Positions 14,292-20,579 of a stretch of DNA of 27,159 nucleotides are shown here, in pieces (the stretch's first letter is position 1; each line of letters begins with the position of its first letter). The stretch spans positions 1-27,159 of IMG/VR virus record IMGVR_UViG_3300009605_000113; one strand, 5' to 3'. A model generated the notes under the pieces. That model saw only the letters and a program-made list of their open reading frames with translations, was not told where the DNA came from and did not search any database. The translations under genes were made by a program, and so were the position numbers. Source of the DNA: a virus.

Positions 14292-15263
14292 GAGTTCACG
14301 AAGGACGTTTGTGCTGCGTCGAACGAAGTCAGCACCGGAGCCCATCATCAGAGACTCGAAGCGCTGGTTGCCTCGTGTCTGACGGTGGTAGCCAGCGAAC
14401 TCAGTGACCGCATTGTATGCACCCCACGCCGTACCCTGGACACCAGGGATGCGCGCCCCTCTACCGTCGAAGTAGAGGGAGGTCAGGGTGCTGCGGTTCT
14501 TCTCAGCAATAGACATCGCTCGCTTGCTGAAGTCACCGTTCTCGTCAACCACAGGGTTGGGGAACAGGGTGTGACAGAAGTCCATCCACTTGCTCGCAGG
14601 CATCGTTGTCCCTGCAAGCCCTCGCATGAAGTCATCAGACTCTTCAAACGCCTTGCGCCCAAGGCCAAGGACGCGACGAGCCTCGCCAACCTTAAGAACC
14701 ATGTTCTTAGTGTGTCGGATGCTGATGCCCTCTCCCTTTGGGTTGCTCAGTGCAGCGCGAGCAGTGTTCGCGCAGACAACTCGGATGGTGACCCAGAGAC
14801 AACGCAGCGCCGTCTTCCCGTCGTGCCCGCTGTAGATGAAGAGGTAGTGGTCTACCCTATCTCCAGGGACAATCTCGGAAGAGCCAACTTTGCCAAGGAA
14901 CCAAACCTTCTGCCCCCCACGCAGGGAGCCGGCGGTGTGGATGCGAAGTGACCCATCCTCCACTAGCTCATCAGCGAACTGAGCGATGTCCAGGTTTTGG
15001 AAGAGGTGGTAGTCCTTCCCAGCCAGCCCAAGGATTGCTTTGTTGTCGCTGCGGACGATAGCCCGGTAGTCAGGCAGCTCAATCTCTGGCTCACTCCAGT
15101 CGAGGTGGGGTTGAGTGAAGACCTTGTGCTTCTCAACGGTCCAGTCAAGGCCCGCCATCTGGTAGGCAATCTCGGTGGTAACAGGCTCATCCCCCACGTA
15201 CTTTCCAAGTCCGTGCCAAGGGGTTGCTCCTACGTACATCATGGTATCGAGTTCGTGTGCCAT
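14286..15263 (-). CDS. DUF932 phage/plasmid-like protein
   Basis: Encodes 325 residues. The N-terminus (MAHELDTMMYVGATPWHGLG) and later blocks (DYHLFQNLD, TAGSLRGGQKVWFLG, VCANTARAAL, RGTAWGAYNAVTEF in varied form) match the DUF932 family (TIGR03299), common in phages, plasmids and integrative elements and of unknown biochemical role. Length is normal for the family. Ribosome site: AGGAGTAAGAC before ATG. Its stop lies inside palindrome 14270-14291. It may act in replication or recombination, since it lies directly upstream of that operon. Confidence 0.9.
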   Translation of the reverse strand: MAHELDTMMYVGATPWHGLGKYVGDEPVTTEIAYQMAGLDWTVEKHKVFTQPHLDWSEPEIELPDYRAIVRSDNKAILGLAGKDYHLFQNLDIAQFADELVEDGSLRIHTAGSLRGGQKVWFLGKVGSSEIVPGDRVDHYLFIYSGHDGKTALRCLWVTIRVVCANTARAALSNPKGEGISIRHTKNMVLKVGEARRVLGLGRKAFEESDDFMRGLAGTTMPASKWMDFCHTLFPNPVVDENGDFSKRAMSIAEKNRSTLTSLYFDGRGARIPGVQGTAWGAYNAVTEFAGYHRQTRGNQRFESLMMGSGADFVRRSTNVLRELV

Positions 15264-15272
15264 GTCTTACTC

Positions 15273-15701
15273 CTAGTTTTGTGGTTGGTTGGTGGTGAAG
15301 GGAGCTGTGCTGACAACATTGTCGGCAACAGCAGGTTCCTCAGTAGACACTGAGGTAGGGACAGGTTCTGTCCTGGGTAGGATCCCAGCGTTGGTCAGCG
15401 CTGATACGAACTGATTGATTGCGATGAGTGCTAGGTGTTCCTTCTTAGCGGTCCGAACGATGTTCATCAGCTTCTCTACGTCCTCTTCGTTGTCCGGGTC
15501 TATGTCTGCAACGAACCTGAGGCCGCTTCGGATGTCGCTATAGGCACAGAGCTGTGCCCTCACATCTTCCGGGTCGCCAAACTGCTCCTCTATACCTAGC
15601 CAGCCGGCGAGGTTTTCAGGTATTTGATCCAACATATCTTTGGCAGAGTTGAGCTGGTCTATAGCTCCCTCAAGTTCGTAGTTAATGTCGTTAATATCCA
15701 T
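15273..15701 (-). CDS. Hypothetical acidic protein with P/T-rich tail
   Basis: Encodes 142 residues. Leader CCAACCAACAAGGAGTAAGAC precedes ATG. It starts MDINDINYELEGAIDQLNSA; the body is acidic and helical. The last 35 residues are rich in P, T, V and S (TEPVPTSVSTEEP) and end TTNQPQN, encoded by the leader of the next gene. A domain plus flexible tail is likely. Family not recognised. Confidence 0.74.
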   Translation of the reverse strand: MDINDINYELEGAIDQLNSAKDMLDQIPENLAGWLGIEEQFGDPEDVRAQLCAYSDIRSGLRFVADIDPDNEEDVEKLMNIVRTAKKEHLALIAINQFVSALTNAGILPRTEPVPTSVSTEEPAVADNVVSTAPFTTNQPQN

Positions 15702-15704
15702 GTC

Positions 15705-16286
15705 TTACTCCTTGTTGGTTGGTTGGTAGAGGTGGAACGTTTGGGTCAGGGGGTTCTCTGACCCGTCTTCGTAGAGGTCCACGAGGACACTCCCGGCTGC
15801 GGGGTGGGCACAGGCCACACGGGCCTCGTCGATGTCCCCATCCGCTCCGTCGCCAGAGAGATAGGAACCGTCAACCGAATAGACCGTAGCCTGGACAGCG
15901 CGGTTCCCTTCGGACCAGCTGGAGGTCCACTCAGAGGCTCCATTGCGGGCAAGAAAGTCCTCCAGTTGTTCGCGTAAAGTCATGCCTTGCTCCTTGTTGT
16001 TTGCTGTCTCTGACAGAAGAACATTCCTGTCGAGGACATCTTTGAATGTGTTTGCGGTTAGCTCCCCACGCAGGGCGCTACCTTGAGAATGAGCGGCCCA
16101 GACGTAGGCCAGTTCCTCAGCAAGCCGGAAGAACTCATCCAGCTGCTTAAGACCGTGCCCCTCAAAGGCAGGCTCTACCTCTCTCCACTCCGCTGTAGCC
16201 CTGTGAGCCTTAAGCGCAAACTTAGTAAGCTCTGCAAGGTGCGCTTGAAGCTGCCATGTGATTGTCTCTAGTTCTCTCAATTCCAT
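15705..16286 (-). CDS. Hypothetical protein, probable fusion of two genes across a start cassette
   Basis: Encodes 193 residues. The first 100 are helical (starting MELRELETITWQLQAHLAEL). Then ETANNKEQGM is encoded by a start cassette: AACAAGGAGCAAGGCATG at 15998-15981. The usual cassette is AACAAGGAGTAAGACATG with an in-frame TAA, so a T-to-C change seems to have removed a stop and fused two genes. The second part (from M102, nt 15983) is a compact acidic beta-rich protein with its own ribosome site, so a separate 92-residue product is likely. It ends YQPTNKE, from the next cassette. Promoter 16352-16380 lies upstream. Confidence 0.7.
   Translation of the reverse strand: MELRELETITWQLQAHLAELTKFALKAHRATAEWREVEPAFEGHGLKQLDEFFRLAEELAYVWAAHSQGSALRGELTANTFKDVLDRNVLLSETANNKEQGMTLREQLEDFLARNGASEWTSSWSEGNRAVQATVYSVDGSYLSGDGADGDIDEARVACAHPAAGSVLVDLYEDGSENPLTQTFHLYQPTNKE
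15981..15998 (-). promoter_or_regulatory. Internal ribosome site and start within a fused frame
   Basis: Minus-strand AACAAGGAGCAAGGCATG, equal to the cassette before 15701 except for two bases. AAGGAG is 6 bases from the ATG at 15983, predicting internal initiation. Confidence 0.6.
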
Positions 16287-16304
16287 GTCGTCTCCTGGTT
16301 GGGG

Positions 16305-16324
16305 TTTAACTCTCGCCTGTTAAA
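16305..16324. promoter_or_regulatory. Class A palindrome 2 (TTTAAC-N8-GTTAAA)
   Basis: Spacer tctcgcct. It lies between promoter 16352-16380 and the start at 16286, about 20 bases past the expected transcription start, where a bound protein could block elongation. Confidence 0.65.
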
Positions 16325-16351
16325 ACAACCTCTAACAAGCTGACACAATAG

Positions 16352-16380
16352 ACTATAGCTATGCTGTTCTGCGTTGTCAA
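16352..16380 (-). promoter_or_regulatory. Strong sigma70-like promoter
   Basis: Minus strand: -35 TTGACA (16380-16375, consensus), 17-base spacer, -10 TATAGT (16357-16352). It is followed by CTATTGTGTCAGC, the element shared with the other leftward promoters. It drives the gene starting at 16286. Confidence 0.78.
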
Positions 16381-16386
16381 AGCTAC

Positions 16387-16608
16387 CTACTTTCTTTGGA
16401 TCCAGCGCACAAACTTTCCTGAGCACGGCTCACACAGCACCCCTCCTGTGAGGGTGGTGGTGACTTTGAACTTGTGTACCTGTGCGACGTTCGCGGTATC
16501 TGACCCTGCCTTGAACTGCTTGCCGCACTTAAGGCAGCAGACGCTATCCAGACAGGCTTCTAAGAACTTATCTACGCCTTTGGACACGATGATGTCTCTG
16601 TCTCTCAT
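16387..16608 (-). CDS. Zinc-ribbon-like small protein
   Basis: Encodes 73 residues. Cysteines 25 and 28 (CCLKCGKQF) and 59 and 62 (LCEPCSGKF) make a two-CxxC ribbon separated by about 30 residues, followed by a basic FVRWIQRK end. The ATG overlaps the stop of the tiny membrane peptide (ATGA). A nucleic-acid- or protein-binding role is likely; family unknown. Confidence 0.75.
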   Translation of the reverse strand: MRDRDIIVSKGVDKFLEACLDSVCCLKCGKQFKAGSDTANVAQVHKFKVTTTLTGGVLCEPCSGKFVRWIQRK

Positions 16609-16670
16609 GGCAGGCTCCCTGCGAGGGCACCGAGAAGGACGATGATGGATGTGTATGCGACTAAGAACAT
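16605..16670 (-). CDS. Tiny membrane peptide, 21 residues
   Basis: ATG at 16670 follows CACACAGGAGAAAAC, the same leader style as neighbouring genes. The product is MFLVAYTSIIVLLGALAGSL plus P, a single hydrophobic helix. It overlaps the preceding gene's end by 10 bases and the next start as ATGA. Conserved leader and coupled overlap support translation. It could be a membrane-acting microprotein or only a coupling ORF. Confidence 0.5.
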   Translation of the reverse strand: MFLVAYTSIIVLLGALAGSLP

Positions 16671-16885
16671 GTTTTCTCCTGTGTGATTAGGTTGGTTAGT
16701 TGGTTAACAAGCCGGCTAGTTCCGAACCTTAAGATCAGTTCAGAGAGGAGGTCTTCTAGTAGGCCCTGTGTGTCTATCTCGTTTACTAGATCGTCTAGCT
16801 TTGCTGAGACGTAAGTGTTCTCTGAACTGAGAGTCAGCTCTCTAGTCTCCTCATAGTTATAGATGTCTACATACTCTGAACTCAT
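16661..16885 (-). CDS. Small acidic hypothetical protein
   Basis: Encodes 74 residues from the ATG at 16885, preceded by CAGGAGAACAGC; a start at 16924 would lie within the upstream palindrome. It starts MSSEYVDIYNYEETRELTL, is acidic and helical (LLEDLLSELILRF), and ends ITQEKTCS where the next gene's ribosome site is read as codons. Function unknown. Confidence 0.7.
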   Translation of the reverse strand: MSSEYVDIYNYEETRELTLSSENTYVSAKLDDLVNEIDTQGLLEDLLSELILRFGTSRLVNQLTNLITQEKTCS

Positions 16886-16904
16886 GCTGTTCTCCTGATG
16901 TCTA

Positions 16905-16928
16905 GTCTTTGTTTTTATTAACAAAGAC
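16905..16928. promoter_or_regulatory. Palindrome GTCTTTGTT-N6-AACAAAGAC
   Basis: Nine perfect pairs around tttatt, 20 bases upstream of the start at 16885. It occupies the place used by class A and B palindromes at other genes but has a different sequence. Confidence 0.55.
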
Positions 16929-16949
16929 GTTCTAGGTTCTAGGTTCTAG
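16929..16949. repeat. Tandem heptamer (GTTCTAG) x3
   Basis: Three exact copies, followed by TTCTATGAACC. It adjoins the palindrome 16905-16928 in the 150-base gap between the 17075 and 16885 genes. CTAG-rich strings recur at 26590-26650. Confidence 0.75.
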
Positions 16950-17074
16950 TTCTATGAACCATATAGTAATGGAGCCACCTCCTTTCTCTCTGAGTGAAAC
17001 CTACTGAGAGCCTCGTGCTTGCTCTCTACAGGCGATGCCTATGCCTCGACACCTAGTCAGGCGTAGAATCCATT

Positions 17075-17245
17075 CTAGGTATCTTCTTGCTCGTCTAGTA
17101 GCTCAGCTGGTCCTCCGCATTCAGGGCACCTAGTAGCTCCCTTCTCTGGCTCCCACCTGTAGTCACACTCAAAGCAGATAGCGCTGCCTGTCTCTTCCTG
17201 AGGTGGGAGTGCAGCTGGGCACAGTGCTGATTCAATCGGTGTCAT
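17075..17245 (-). CDS. Zinc-ribbon protein, 56 residues
   Basis: ATG at 17245 follows AACACACAACACAAGGAGACTGAAC, matching the leaders of other genes in this block. Cysteines 24 and 27 (CFECDYRW) and 40 and 43 (RCPECGGPAELL) form a classic rubredoxin/zinc-ribbon knuckle pair 16 residues apart. It ends TAG at 17075. A small DNA-, RNA- or protein-binding adaptor is likely. Confidence 0.78.
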   Translation of the reverse strand: MTPIESALCPAALPPQEETGSAICFECDYRWEPEKGATRCPECGGPAELLDEQEDT

Positions 17246-17274
17246 GTTCAGTCTCCTTGTGTTGTGTGTTGGTT

Positions 17275-17292
17275 TTAACTTCTAAGGGTTAA
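17275..17292. promoter_or_regulatory. Class A palindrome 3 (TTAAC-N8-GTTAA)
   Basis: Spacer ttctaagg. It begins 3 bases past the stop of the 17296 gene and precedes the ACACA leader of the 17245 gene. Confidence 0.6.
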
Positions 17293-17295
17293 GAG

Positions 17296-17634
17296 TTACT
17301 CGCTCTCCTTTTCGCTACGCAAAGCCTCCTTCTTTAAGAGCTTGTCGAACTCGCTCTCGCTCATGCTTGAGGCGTTTGTCCATAGCCCGATGTGAGCCTT
17401 GGCTGAGTCAAGGATCTCGCTCTGGTTTGCGGGCCAGCCGCGTGCCACGTTGAGCTGTGACATGCGAGAGGCGAACTCTCTGTAGTTTTCCTTTGTGATC
17501 TTGTTCATGCCGACTGACATAGCCCCCCAGATAAGACGGTCTGTAGACACCCTCATCTGCTGGTCATTGCCCTCGCCATAGAAGCAAACGGTTTCGTAGT
17601 CAGTTACCTCTGATAGATTCCAATTAAGACTCAT
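17296..17634 (-). CDS. Hypothetical protein, 112 residues
   Basis: Leader AACAAGGAGTAACAC precedes ATG, which overlaps the upstream stop (ATGA). It starts MSLNWNLSEVTDYETVCFYG and ends KKEALRSEKESE. A mixed, mostly helical and charged protein with no recognisable domain. Its stop lies 3 bases from palindrome 17275-17292. Confidence 0.74.
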   Translation of the reverse strand: MSLNWNLSEVTDYETVCFYGEGNDQQMRVSTDRLIWGAMSVGMNKITKENYREFASRMSQLNVARGWPANQSEILDSAKAHIGLWTNASSMSESEFDKLLKKEALRSEKESE

Positions 17635-17966
17635 GTGTTACTCCTTGTTTGGTAGTAGGTTTCGCACTTCTTACAGCTACGCTTGCCGGGAACTGCGTCG
17701 GCATATCCGCAGTCGCAGCAGGTATCCGCTAGGTCTGGGCAAGACTCGCCGCGTGCCTCTAGCCAAGCCCTTGCTTGGTCAGCGCGGGAGGCCCACGCAG
17801 CAAGCTCTCTCTCGCCCCCGCCACAGCACCAGTCACAACCGCTAAGGTTTACTCGCATCCAGGCGCACTCCGCTAGCGCGGAGGCATGCTCTCTGCGAGC
17901 TTCCTCGACGCTGCGGGGGGCGACCACGGGGCCAGGGTCTTCCTCTGGATATTCTAGGTAGCTCAT
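17631..17966 (-). CDS. Cysteine-rich hypothetical protein
   Basis: Encodes 111 residues. The start lies in a type II junction cassette. Cysteine clusters: GCDWCCGGG (44-48), TCCDCGYA (83-86) and SCKKCETYY (98-101). The last two probably form a C-terminal zinc ribbon. The middle is helical and alanine-rich (ERELAAWASRADQARAWLEA). The terminal YQTRSNT is the start cassette of the next gene read in another frame. Function unknown. Confidence 0.76.
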   Translation of the reverse strand: MSYLEYPEEDPGPVVAPRSVEEARREHASALAECAWMRVNLSGCDWCCGGGERELAAWASRADQARAWLEARGESCPDLADTCCDCGYADAVPGKRSCKKCETYYQTRSNT

Positions 17967-17977
17967 GCTTCCTCCTT
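17961..17977 (-). repeat. Junction cassette type II, copy 1
   Basis: Minus-strand AAGGAGGAAGCATGAGC: ribosome site, upstream stop (protein ending KEEA) and downstream ATG (protein starting MS). Confidence 0.88.
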
Positions 17978-18202
17978 GATGCTCACTAGCTCCACTTTCC
18001 AGTCAAGCCCAGCCCACCTCAGCCAGCCCTCAGGGGTGTCGTCGGTCGGCCTGTTGTTGGTAGCAAATAGGGCGCAGGCGATCTCGCTAGCCGGAACTCC
18101 AGCGGAGGAGAGCGCATAAGCGGCCTGTCGAGCGTCCTCTAGGCTGAACGTCGCGTAGTCAGGGCCGACAATCCCGTGCCACGGTGTGTGTTCCTTGCTC
18201 AT
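17963..18202 (-). CDS. Hypothetical protein ending in KEEA
   Basis: Encodes 79 residues. It starts MSKEHTPWHGIVGPDYATFS, then a helical segment (LEDARQAAYALSSAGV) and GWLRWAGLDWKVELVSIKEEA. Junction cassettes lie at both ends, so the whole gene is a cassette-bounded unit. No domain recognised. Confidence 0.74.
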   Translation of the reverse strand: MSKEHTPWHGIVGPDYATFSLEDARQAAYALSSAGVPASEIACALFATNNRPTDDTPEGWLRWAGLDWKVELVSIKEEA

Positions 18203-18213
18203 GCTTCCTCCTT
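18197..18213 (-). repeat. Junction cassette type II, copy 2
   Basis: Minus-strand AAGGAGGAAGCATGAGC between the 18199-18405 and 17963-18202 genes. Confidence 0.88.
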
Positions 18214-18405
18214 CAGGAACTTTTCATCCATGTTTGTGAGAGCGTTAAAGGCGTCAGCTATTGCTTGTGCTGCATCCATGGAGAAGGTGTAAGCGATTGG
18301 GTTTTCCCCTCTCCATGAGGTTGCGATGACAACGTGAGTGACGGGGCCTCTGGTTGTCTCCAGGGTGGTGAACGCGGTGGCGCGCGCTGTGTACGTGTAG
18401 CTCAT
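18199..18405 (-). CDS. Small hypothetical protein ending in KEEA
   Basis: Encodes 68 residues from the ATG at 18405, which overlaps the upstream stop (ATGA) after AACAGGAGAAGAC; a start at 18435 has no ribosome site. It starts MSYTYTARATAFTTLETTRG. The first half looks beta-rich (VTHVVIATSW), then a helix (MDAAQAIADAFNAL) and KFLKEEA. Function unknown. Confidence 0.74.
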   Translation of the reverse strand: MSYTYTARATAFTTLETTRGPVTHVVIATSWRGENPIAYTFSMDAAQAIADAFNALTNMDEKFLKEEA

Positions 18406-18581
18406 GTCTTCTCCTGTTCGTCCTTGCACTCGCAAGGAACTTCATCTGTGTAAGGTTCACCGCAATCGCGGCAGAAAACGCAGCCTTCGCATACGCCTGT
18501 GTCTGTCCAGCCATGCCACCCGCACAGGTCACACCCTGCGTAGATGTAACCAAGCTCGTCTGACCTGTCTGAGCCTCTCAC
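18402..18581 (-). CDS. Cysteine-rich protein, paralog of the 19118-19405 product
   Basis: Encodes 59 residues from the GTG at 18581, preceded by CGGAGTAAGAG and overlapping the upstream stop (GTGA). Eight cysteines (17, 20, 31, 34, 37, 40, 50, 52) have exactly the spacing of the first eight in the 95-residue protein at 19118-19405. Shared text includes CD-x-C-x5-WT-x-TG-x-CE-x-CV-x-C. Two zinc sites are likely. It ends DEQEKT before the ATGA start of the next gene. It is a duplicate lacking the second protein's C-terminal extension. Confidence 0.78.
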   Translation of the reverse strand: MRGSDRSDELGYIYAGCDLCGWHGWTDTGVCEGCVFCRDCGEPYTDEVPCECKDEQEKT

Positions 18582-18781
18582 CTCTTACTCCGTGTTGCAC
18601 TCTCAAGGATTGAGAGGGCGTTGCTGATTGCCTTTAGCGCATTCATGGTGGTTGGCCGGCGAAGTTGAGTCGCCAGCGCGAGTTCTGAGTGGGCTTCGAG
18701 TAGCTCAGAGCGAGCTGACCGTATAGCCACGGTTAGGTAGGTTTCTCTTTGGGTTTCTTTGCCTGTGAGTATGTTGCTCAT
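18578..18781 (-). CDS. Small helical hypothetical protein
   Basis: Encodes 67 residues, starting in a type II cassette. It starts MSNILTGKETQRETYLTVAI, continues as amphipathic helices (RSARSELLEAHSELALATQL) and ends SATRSKR, where RSKR is the next start region read in a shifted frame. No domain recognised. Confidence 0.72.
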   Translation of the reverse strand: MSNILTGKETQRETYLTVAIRSARSELLEAHSELALATQLRRPTTMNALKAISNALSILESATRSKR

Positions 18782-18792
18782 GCTTCCTCCTT
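18776..18792 (-). repeat. Junction cassette type II, copy 3
   Basis: Minus-strand AAGGAGGAAGCATGAGC. With copy 1 the identity extends upstream through GCATC, giving 22 matching bases. Confidence 0.88.
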
Positions 18793-18966
18793 GATGCGCT
18801 CGCCTACCATCTTGTCAATCTCCTGCACATGCCTATCAGCCCAGCCAATCTGGTCCTTTAGCAGTGAGTAGAGGGCACGTATCTCAGCGTGCATAGATGC
18901 AGCAAGGTTGCTGTCTAGTGCGTGGAAAGGGACGGGGGGTTTCTCGGTGTGCCTGTAGTTACTCAT
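18778..18966 (-). CDS. Small helical hypothetical protein ending in KEEA
   Basis: Encodes 62 residues from the ATG at 18966, which overlaps the stop of the two-TM protein (ATGA) and follows AACAGGAGAAGAGGC; an upstream start at 19038 lies inside that gene. It starts MSNYRHTEKPPVPFHALDSN, and the rest is helical (LYSLLKDQIGWADRHVQEID). It ends GERIKEEA. Confidence 0.72.
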   Translation of the reverse strand: MSNYRHTEKPPVPFHALDSNLAASMHAEIRALYSLLKDQIGWADRHVQEIDKMVGERIKEEA

Positions 18967-19130
18967 GCCTCTTCTCCTGTTTGTGTTGCAGCAACGAGGA
19001 CGATCAGGCCCAAGCCACTTAGGTTGATGAGCCAGCACCAGTTGCTAGCCTCAGGTGTGTGCTCTGCTCCAGCTAAGAGAAGTCCAAGGACTATCCCGGC
19101 TGCAGCCAATAGGTTTCTTATGCTGGGCAT
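18963..19130 (-). CDS. Small two-TM membrane protein, 55 residues
   Basis: ATG at 19130 overlaps the preceding gene by 13 bases. TM1 is about residues 5-21 (RNLLAAAGIVLGLLLAG), then a polar loop (AEHTPEASNW), then TM2 about 33-48 (WLINLSGLGLIVLVAA), and the end TQTGEEA. The end carries the GEEA and ATGA junction found at neighbours, which supports translation. An inner-membrane protein of unknown role; superinfection exclusion and antiholin roles are only guesses. Confidence 0.62.
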   Translation of the reverse strand: MPSIRNLLAAAGIVLGLLLAGAEHTPEASNWCWLINLSGLGLIVLVAATQTGEEA

Positions 19131-19405
19131 CTTGGACACCACCCTTCTCCGTTGCCGTCAGACCCCCACCGGAGCCCGGTGTTTAGACAGGTGCCGCAAG
19201 GATTGTTCTCGCCACCTTCTGTAGTAGATTCCTCTGGCTCTCCGCAGTTGCAGGCAGGCTCTTCAAGCCAGGGAACCTCGCAAGTAACGCAGTAGACGCA
19301 TCGCTCACACATGCCTGTCTCTGTCCAGGCTGTGTAGTTGCATACGTCACAGCGGACGAGAGTGTGATCGCTGTCGGCTGAGAACCTAACTGTCTTCCAA
19401 CTCAT
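19118..19405 (-). CDS. Cysteine-rich protein with 12 cysteines
   Basis: Encodes 95 residues. ATG follows CACAGGAGGCACAGC. Cysteines lie at 19, 22, 33, 36, 39, 42, 52 and 54, then 70, 73, 90 and 93. The first eight match the 59-residue paralog at 18402-18581 in spacing. The last four (CGTCLNTGLRWG, CPRCPA) form an extra zinc ribbon like DnaJ-type CxxCxGxG units. Three zinc sites are plausible. It is first in an operon behind promoter 19464-19492. Function unknown. Confidence 0.8.
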   Translation of the reverse strand: MSWKTVRFSADSDHTLVRCDVCNYTAWTETGMCERCVYCVTCEVPWLEEPACNCGEPEESTTEGGENNPCGTCLNTGLRWGSDGNGEGWCPRCPA

Positions 19406-19463
19406 GCTGTGCCTCCTGTGTTGGTTGTTGGTTAACTTAAAGTGTGTCTCGCTGACACCATAT

Positions 19464-19492
19464 ACAGTAGCGACTTAGCATTTACCCGTCAA
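19464..19492 (-). promoter_or_regulatory. Promoter of the cysteine-rich/small-gene operon
   Basis: Minus strand: -35 TTGACG (19492-19487), 17-base spacer, weak -10 TACTGT (19469-19464), then ATATGGTGTCAGC. The last eight bases (GTGTCAGC) are identical to promoter 16352. The AAGTTAACC sequence downstream resembles a class A half-site. Confidence 0.58.
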
Positions 19493-19514
19493 GGTGTATC
19501 TGCTTAAGGCGTAG

Positions 19515-19961
19515 CTACTGAGAAGACAGGGCGTGCTCGCCCCAGAAAGCCTTGGCCTCAGCCTTTTCCTCGTCGTTCATGCTCTTGTCCCAGGGCTCAC
19601 GCGGCGCAACCACCTGAGATCCATACGCCGTGTAGATGAGAGGCTCATCCCCAGGGGACTCGCCGGGGCCAGCGATGAGGACCATCTCTCGGCACGGGCG
19701 AGGCTCCCTGCTGACAAGGCGAGAGGGGCCAGCTCGGTTGGCTCTGGTGACGTACTCAACCTCATCCTCAGCGATGGGGTCGTCCCCTGCTGAAGGGCCA
19801 TGCAGGTCTGACAGCAGAGGGGGGCAGTCCTCTGGCATCGTGGCGTGAAGCCGGGTGAAGCTGCCATCCCAGCCACTGAGCAGGGTGTCAATGAACTGAA
19901 GGTGCCTCTGCTTCAGTCCGTGGTCGTCGTGAAAGAAGGCGATTCCGTTTGGTGTTTCCAT
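19515..19961 (-). CDS. Conserved-type phage hypothetical protein with YTAYG / APREP motif
   Basis: Encodes 148 residues. It starts METPNGIAFFHDDHGLKQRH. The C-terminal part, LIYTAYGSQVVAPREPWD then AKAFWGEHALSSQ, matches from memory a motif in many uncharacterised phage and bacterial proteins. No catalytic residues can be named. Ribosome site AAGGAGTAAGAC precedes ATG. It is last in its transcription unit before promoter 19464. Confidence 0.78.
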   Translation of the reverse strand: METPNGIAFFHDDHGLKQRHLQFIDTLLSGWDGSFTRLHATMPEDCPPLLSDLHGPSAGDDPIAEDEVEYVTRANRAGPSRLVSREPRPCREMVLIAGPGESPGDEPLIYTAYGSQVVAPREPWDKSMNDEEKAEAKAFWGEHALSSQ

Positions 19962-19964
19962 GTC

Positions 19965-20579
19965 TTACTCCTTGGTTGGTTCGTTGTACTGAATCTGAGC
20001 ATCAATGAGGGCGAGGGTGGCTTGCTTAAACGCAACCTCATGCTCTTCGGCGTAGCAATATGTGGTGTAGGAACGCTCTACGAGCTTTCTGAGCATAGGG
20101 AGGCTCCCATCCCCGAAGCAGGCTATGGACCCCACAAATTCAAGCCACTTCTTGTATGCGCTGGCGACTTCTACCTCGCTGCAAGTTGGAATCCTGTATC
20201 CAACCCACCGAGAATCGACTGGTCTTCCGGCTTCATGGTTGCTAACAGCTAAGAACTCGTCAGGGGCGACAGCTTTCCACCTTTTGATAGCCTCCCTGTT
20301 GGCTTCAAAGGAGGAGTTTTCCCCATAAGGCCCCTCGCTGGGGTACATGCCAGAGGCGAGCCTCCTGACCGTGTTATTAACACTGCCAGAGCAGTATTCG
20401 TGGTCCTCGGGTCCGTCAACATTAGCGAATGAGACAGAATGGGGACCGTCCCTGTATAGGGCTTTGTTGTGAATACCCAGGTCCCACTTCCTCCCTCTGG
20501 AATCTGTGAACGGGCCAAGGTGAAGGCAGTATGTCCAGATGTGGTGATCTTTTCCGTGATGAAATTCATTGTCGAGCAT
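19965..20579 (-). CDS. Hypothetical protein, 204 residues
   Basis: Leader CAGGAGATAGAC precedes ATG. It starts MLDNEFHHGKDHHIWTYCLH and is rich in H, W and Y in its first half (GRKWDLGIHNKALYRDGPHS). A helical C-terminus follows (KKWLEFVGSIACFGDG, FKQATLALIDAQIQY). It ends NEPTKE, from the next gene's start cassette. The histidine pattern could bind metal, but no family was recognised. Confidence 0.75.
   Translation of the reverse strand: MLDNEFHHGKDHHIWTYCLHLGPFTDSRGRKWDLGIHNKALYRDGPHSVSFANVDGPEDHEYCSGSVNNTVRRLASGMYPSEGPYGENSSFEANREAIKRWKAVAPDEFLAVSNHEAGRPVDSRWVGYRIPTCSEVEVASAYKKWLEFVGSIACFGDGSLPMLRKLVERSYTTYCYAEEHEVAFKQATLALIDAQIQYNEPTKE

Noticed and set aside
14385-14951. 188-codon rightward frame
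   Set aside because: It is antisense to the well-recognised DUF932 gene; no ribosome site or domain.
15300-15340. Promoter-like TTGCCG ... TTGTCAGC on the minus strand
   Set aside because: It lies inside the coding sequence of the 15273-15701 gene with a spacing that leaves no -10 hexamer between the elements.
18254-18553. 99-codon leftward frame
   Set aside because: It overlaps in other frames both the 59-residue cysteine-rich gene (identical cysteine spacing to a paralog) and the 18199-18405 gene, which are better supported.
9779-18792. Repeated short sequences as a CRISPR array
   Set aside because: The repeats are separated by whole genes of different length and hold stop, ribosome site and start codons; no spacer-like units exist.
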